Below, in pieces: positions 4,275 through 5,154 of a stretch of 5,154 nucleotides of DNA (within the stretch, counting starts at the first letter, position 1; every line of letters begins with the position of its first letter). The position numbers and the translations under genes are program-made. Source of the stretch: Spirochaetia bacterium (GTDB lineage: Bacteria; Spirochaetota; Spirochaetia; PWKH01); NCBI GenBank assembly GCA_021736505.1, contig JAIPFU010000125.1, forward strand, positions 1 to 5,154, written 5' to 3'. A model generated the notes under the pieces. It ran no database searches and was not told the DNA's origin. It saw nothing but the letters and a program-made list of their open reading frames with translations.

Positions 4275-4302
4275 ATAGAGGCCCTTTACAAAAGGCCTCT
4301 AT
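4275..4302. terminator. Hairpin between convergent genes, probable terminator
   Basis: ATAGAGGCC (4275-4283) and GGCCTCTAT (4294-4302) form a perfect 9-bp stem. The loop CTTTACAAAA can add three A-T pairs. On the plus strand it is followed by ATTTCTGTCTTAT, a moderate T-rich tail. It lies about 100 bases past the stop of the IRG-module gene and 22 bases past the MetA stop read from the other strand. It best serves the plus-strand operon; on the minus strand the tail is poor in T. Confidence 0.7.
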
Positions 4303-4324
4303 ATTTCTGTCTTATCATTCTGCC

Positions 4325-5154
4325 CTATATTTCATACGGCGTATCAAGATAGACGCTCTTGATCCACTGCAGGAAGAATTCCAGGCTGTGGCTTCTCCAC
4401 TGATTCACCGGATTCTGCAGGTCATAATGCACTGGGGGCTCTACATCACTTCTCCCTTTCTCCAGATCACGGTAATACTCATCCGCCAGCCGTTCGGTCT
4501 GATACTCGGGATGACCAAGATGCATGACAAAGCGCCGGTCGCAGCTTTCAAAAATGGTGTAGCCGGTCTCTTCACCGTAGGCGAGCAGATGCAGCCGTTT
4601 TTCCCGTGCCGCATCCTCCAAATCCTTGTCCCGAATACCAGAATGACGGCTCTGGGGCGTCCAAAAGACATCATCAAGCTCTCCGGTGATACGGTGGGAT
4701 CGGTCCAGGTTCTTTGTCGGGTAGATGCCGAAAAGCTTTTTATCGTACATGACCTTATCTATCCCCTTATAATAAGCCAATGCAAGCCCTCCCCAGCAGA
4801 TTCCCAGGGTTGAGGCAATATTATCCTGGGCATAATTAAAAATCTCAACCAACTCACGCCAATAGGAGACATCCGTAAATTTTATACTCTCCACAGGAGC
4901 CCCGGTGAGAATCAGTCCGTCAAAGCCGCGGTTCCTGACTGCATCTTCAAAGGTCATATAGAGGCTGTCCAGATGGCTGTGATTGCTGCTCTTATACACA
5001 TGGTCATGCAGCCGCAGCCAGACTGGTTCAATCTGAATAATCGAACGCCCCAGGGGAAAAAGCAGGTGGTACTCATAACTTTCCGCTTTCGGCATCACAT
5101 TCAGAATGCCGATTCGCAGAGGACGAATATCCTGATGCTGGGCTGCCCCTTCAG
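4325..5154 (-). CDS. metA: MetA-type homoserine O-acyltransferase (predicted acetyl-CoA user), N terminus cut by window edge
   Basis: The frame is open to the right edge; 275 residues are visible and about 23 to 25 are missing compared with E. coli MetA. The enzyme acylates the homoserine hydroxyl, the first committed methionine step, in the cytoplasm. Visible landmarks (numbered from the first full codon at 5152) are IRPLRIGILNVMPK (9-22), LTGAPVE (82-88), the nucleophile Cys119 in LGICWGG, and HPEY with His214 and Glu216. Glu88 is 31 residues before the Cys, the same spacing as E. coli residue 111 to Cys142. Glu at this site is known to favour acetyl-CoA, Gly succinyl-CoA. Oddities are CWGGLALAYYKGI, one residue short and lacking the usual Gln, and a C-terminal stretch before WRSH about 8-10 residues shorter than usual. 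The GTG at 5098 is an internal valine codon, not the start. The upstream control region is outside the window. Confidence 0.93.
   Translation of the reverse strand, partial: EGAAQHQDIRPLRIGILNVMPKAESYEYHLLFPLGRSIIQIEPVWLRLHDHVYKSSNHSHLDSLYMTFEDAVRNRGFDGLILTGAPVESIKFTDVSYWRELVEIFNYAQDNIASTLGICWGGLALAYYKGIDKVMYDKKLFGIYPTKNLDRSHRITGELDDVFWTPQSRHSGIRDKDLEDAAREKRLHLLAYGEETGYTIFESCDRRFVMHLGHPEYQTERLADEYYRDLEKGRSDVEPPVHYDLQNPVNQWRSHSLEFFLQWIKSVYLDTPYEI

Noticed and set aside
4226..4813. 195-codon plus-strand ORF opposite MetA
   Set aside because: Antisense shadow of the MetA frame; its first codons run through the terminator hairpin at 4275-4302.
5096..5098. GTG at 5098 as start of MetA
   Set aside because: Homology continues upstream in frame (IRPLRIGILN before VMPK), so it is an internal codon and the true start lies beyond the window.

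Overview
This is a bacterial chromosomal window with compact genes, an AT-rich intergenic background and coding sequence that looks mid-40s to 50 percent G+C by eye. The mix of a stand-alone PTS EIIA-type domain, a YbgC-like thioesterase, a PlsC-like acyltransferase, a NapH-type polyferredoxin and a MetA with the acetyl-CoA signature would fit an anaerobic or fermentative lineage. A free-living spirochaete is my first guess, but no marker here settles the taxonomy.

Layout from left to right. (1) 1-249, minus: N-terminal part of a PTS EIIA (type 2) domain protein, running off the left edge, with a near-consensus promoter almost touching its start codon. (2) 250-566: about 320 bases without an established gene, holding a two-tier TTACA/TGTAA palindrome array, a 34-codon ORF with a strong ribosome binding site, a T7 tract and two stem-loops. 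(3) 567-651, minus: tRNA-Leu(GAG), with promoter-like boxes and two 24-bp imperfect direct repeats behind it. (4) 849-1358, minus: YbgC-family acyl-CoA thioesterase with an unusual Ala/Ser-rich N-terminal extension. A perfect 22-bp tandem duplication lies just past its stop. (5) 1543-2217, plus: PlsC-like acyltransferase, divergent from the thioesterase. (6) 2377-4175, plus: a two-gene operon with a 4-bp overlap, encoding a membrane NapH-like double 4Fe-4S protein and a membrane-anchored extracytoplasmic partner with two 'IRG' modules. A perfect 10-bp inverted repeat lies upstream. (7) 4275-4302: a hairpin between convergent genes. (8) 4325-5154, minus: MetA-type homoserine O-acyltransferase, cut at its N terminus by the right edge and predicted to use acetyl-CoA.

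How the parts may work together. Thioesterase and acyltransferase form a divergent acyl-chain/phospholipid pair. The Fe-S protein and its partner look like a dedicated membrane electron-transfer module and are the most interesting unexplained unit. MetA catalyses the first committed step of methionine synthesis and has no visible functional link to its neighbours. The start codons at 249 (minus) and 1543 (plus) have promoter-like boxes so close that leaderless mRNAs are possible, whereas the other complete protein genes have clear Shine-Dalgarno sequences.
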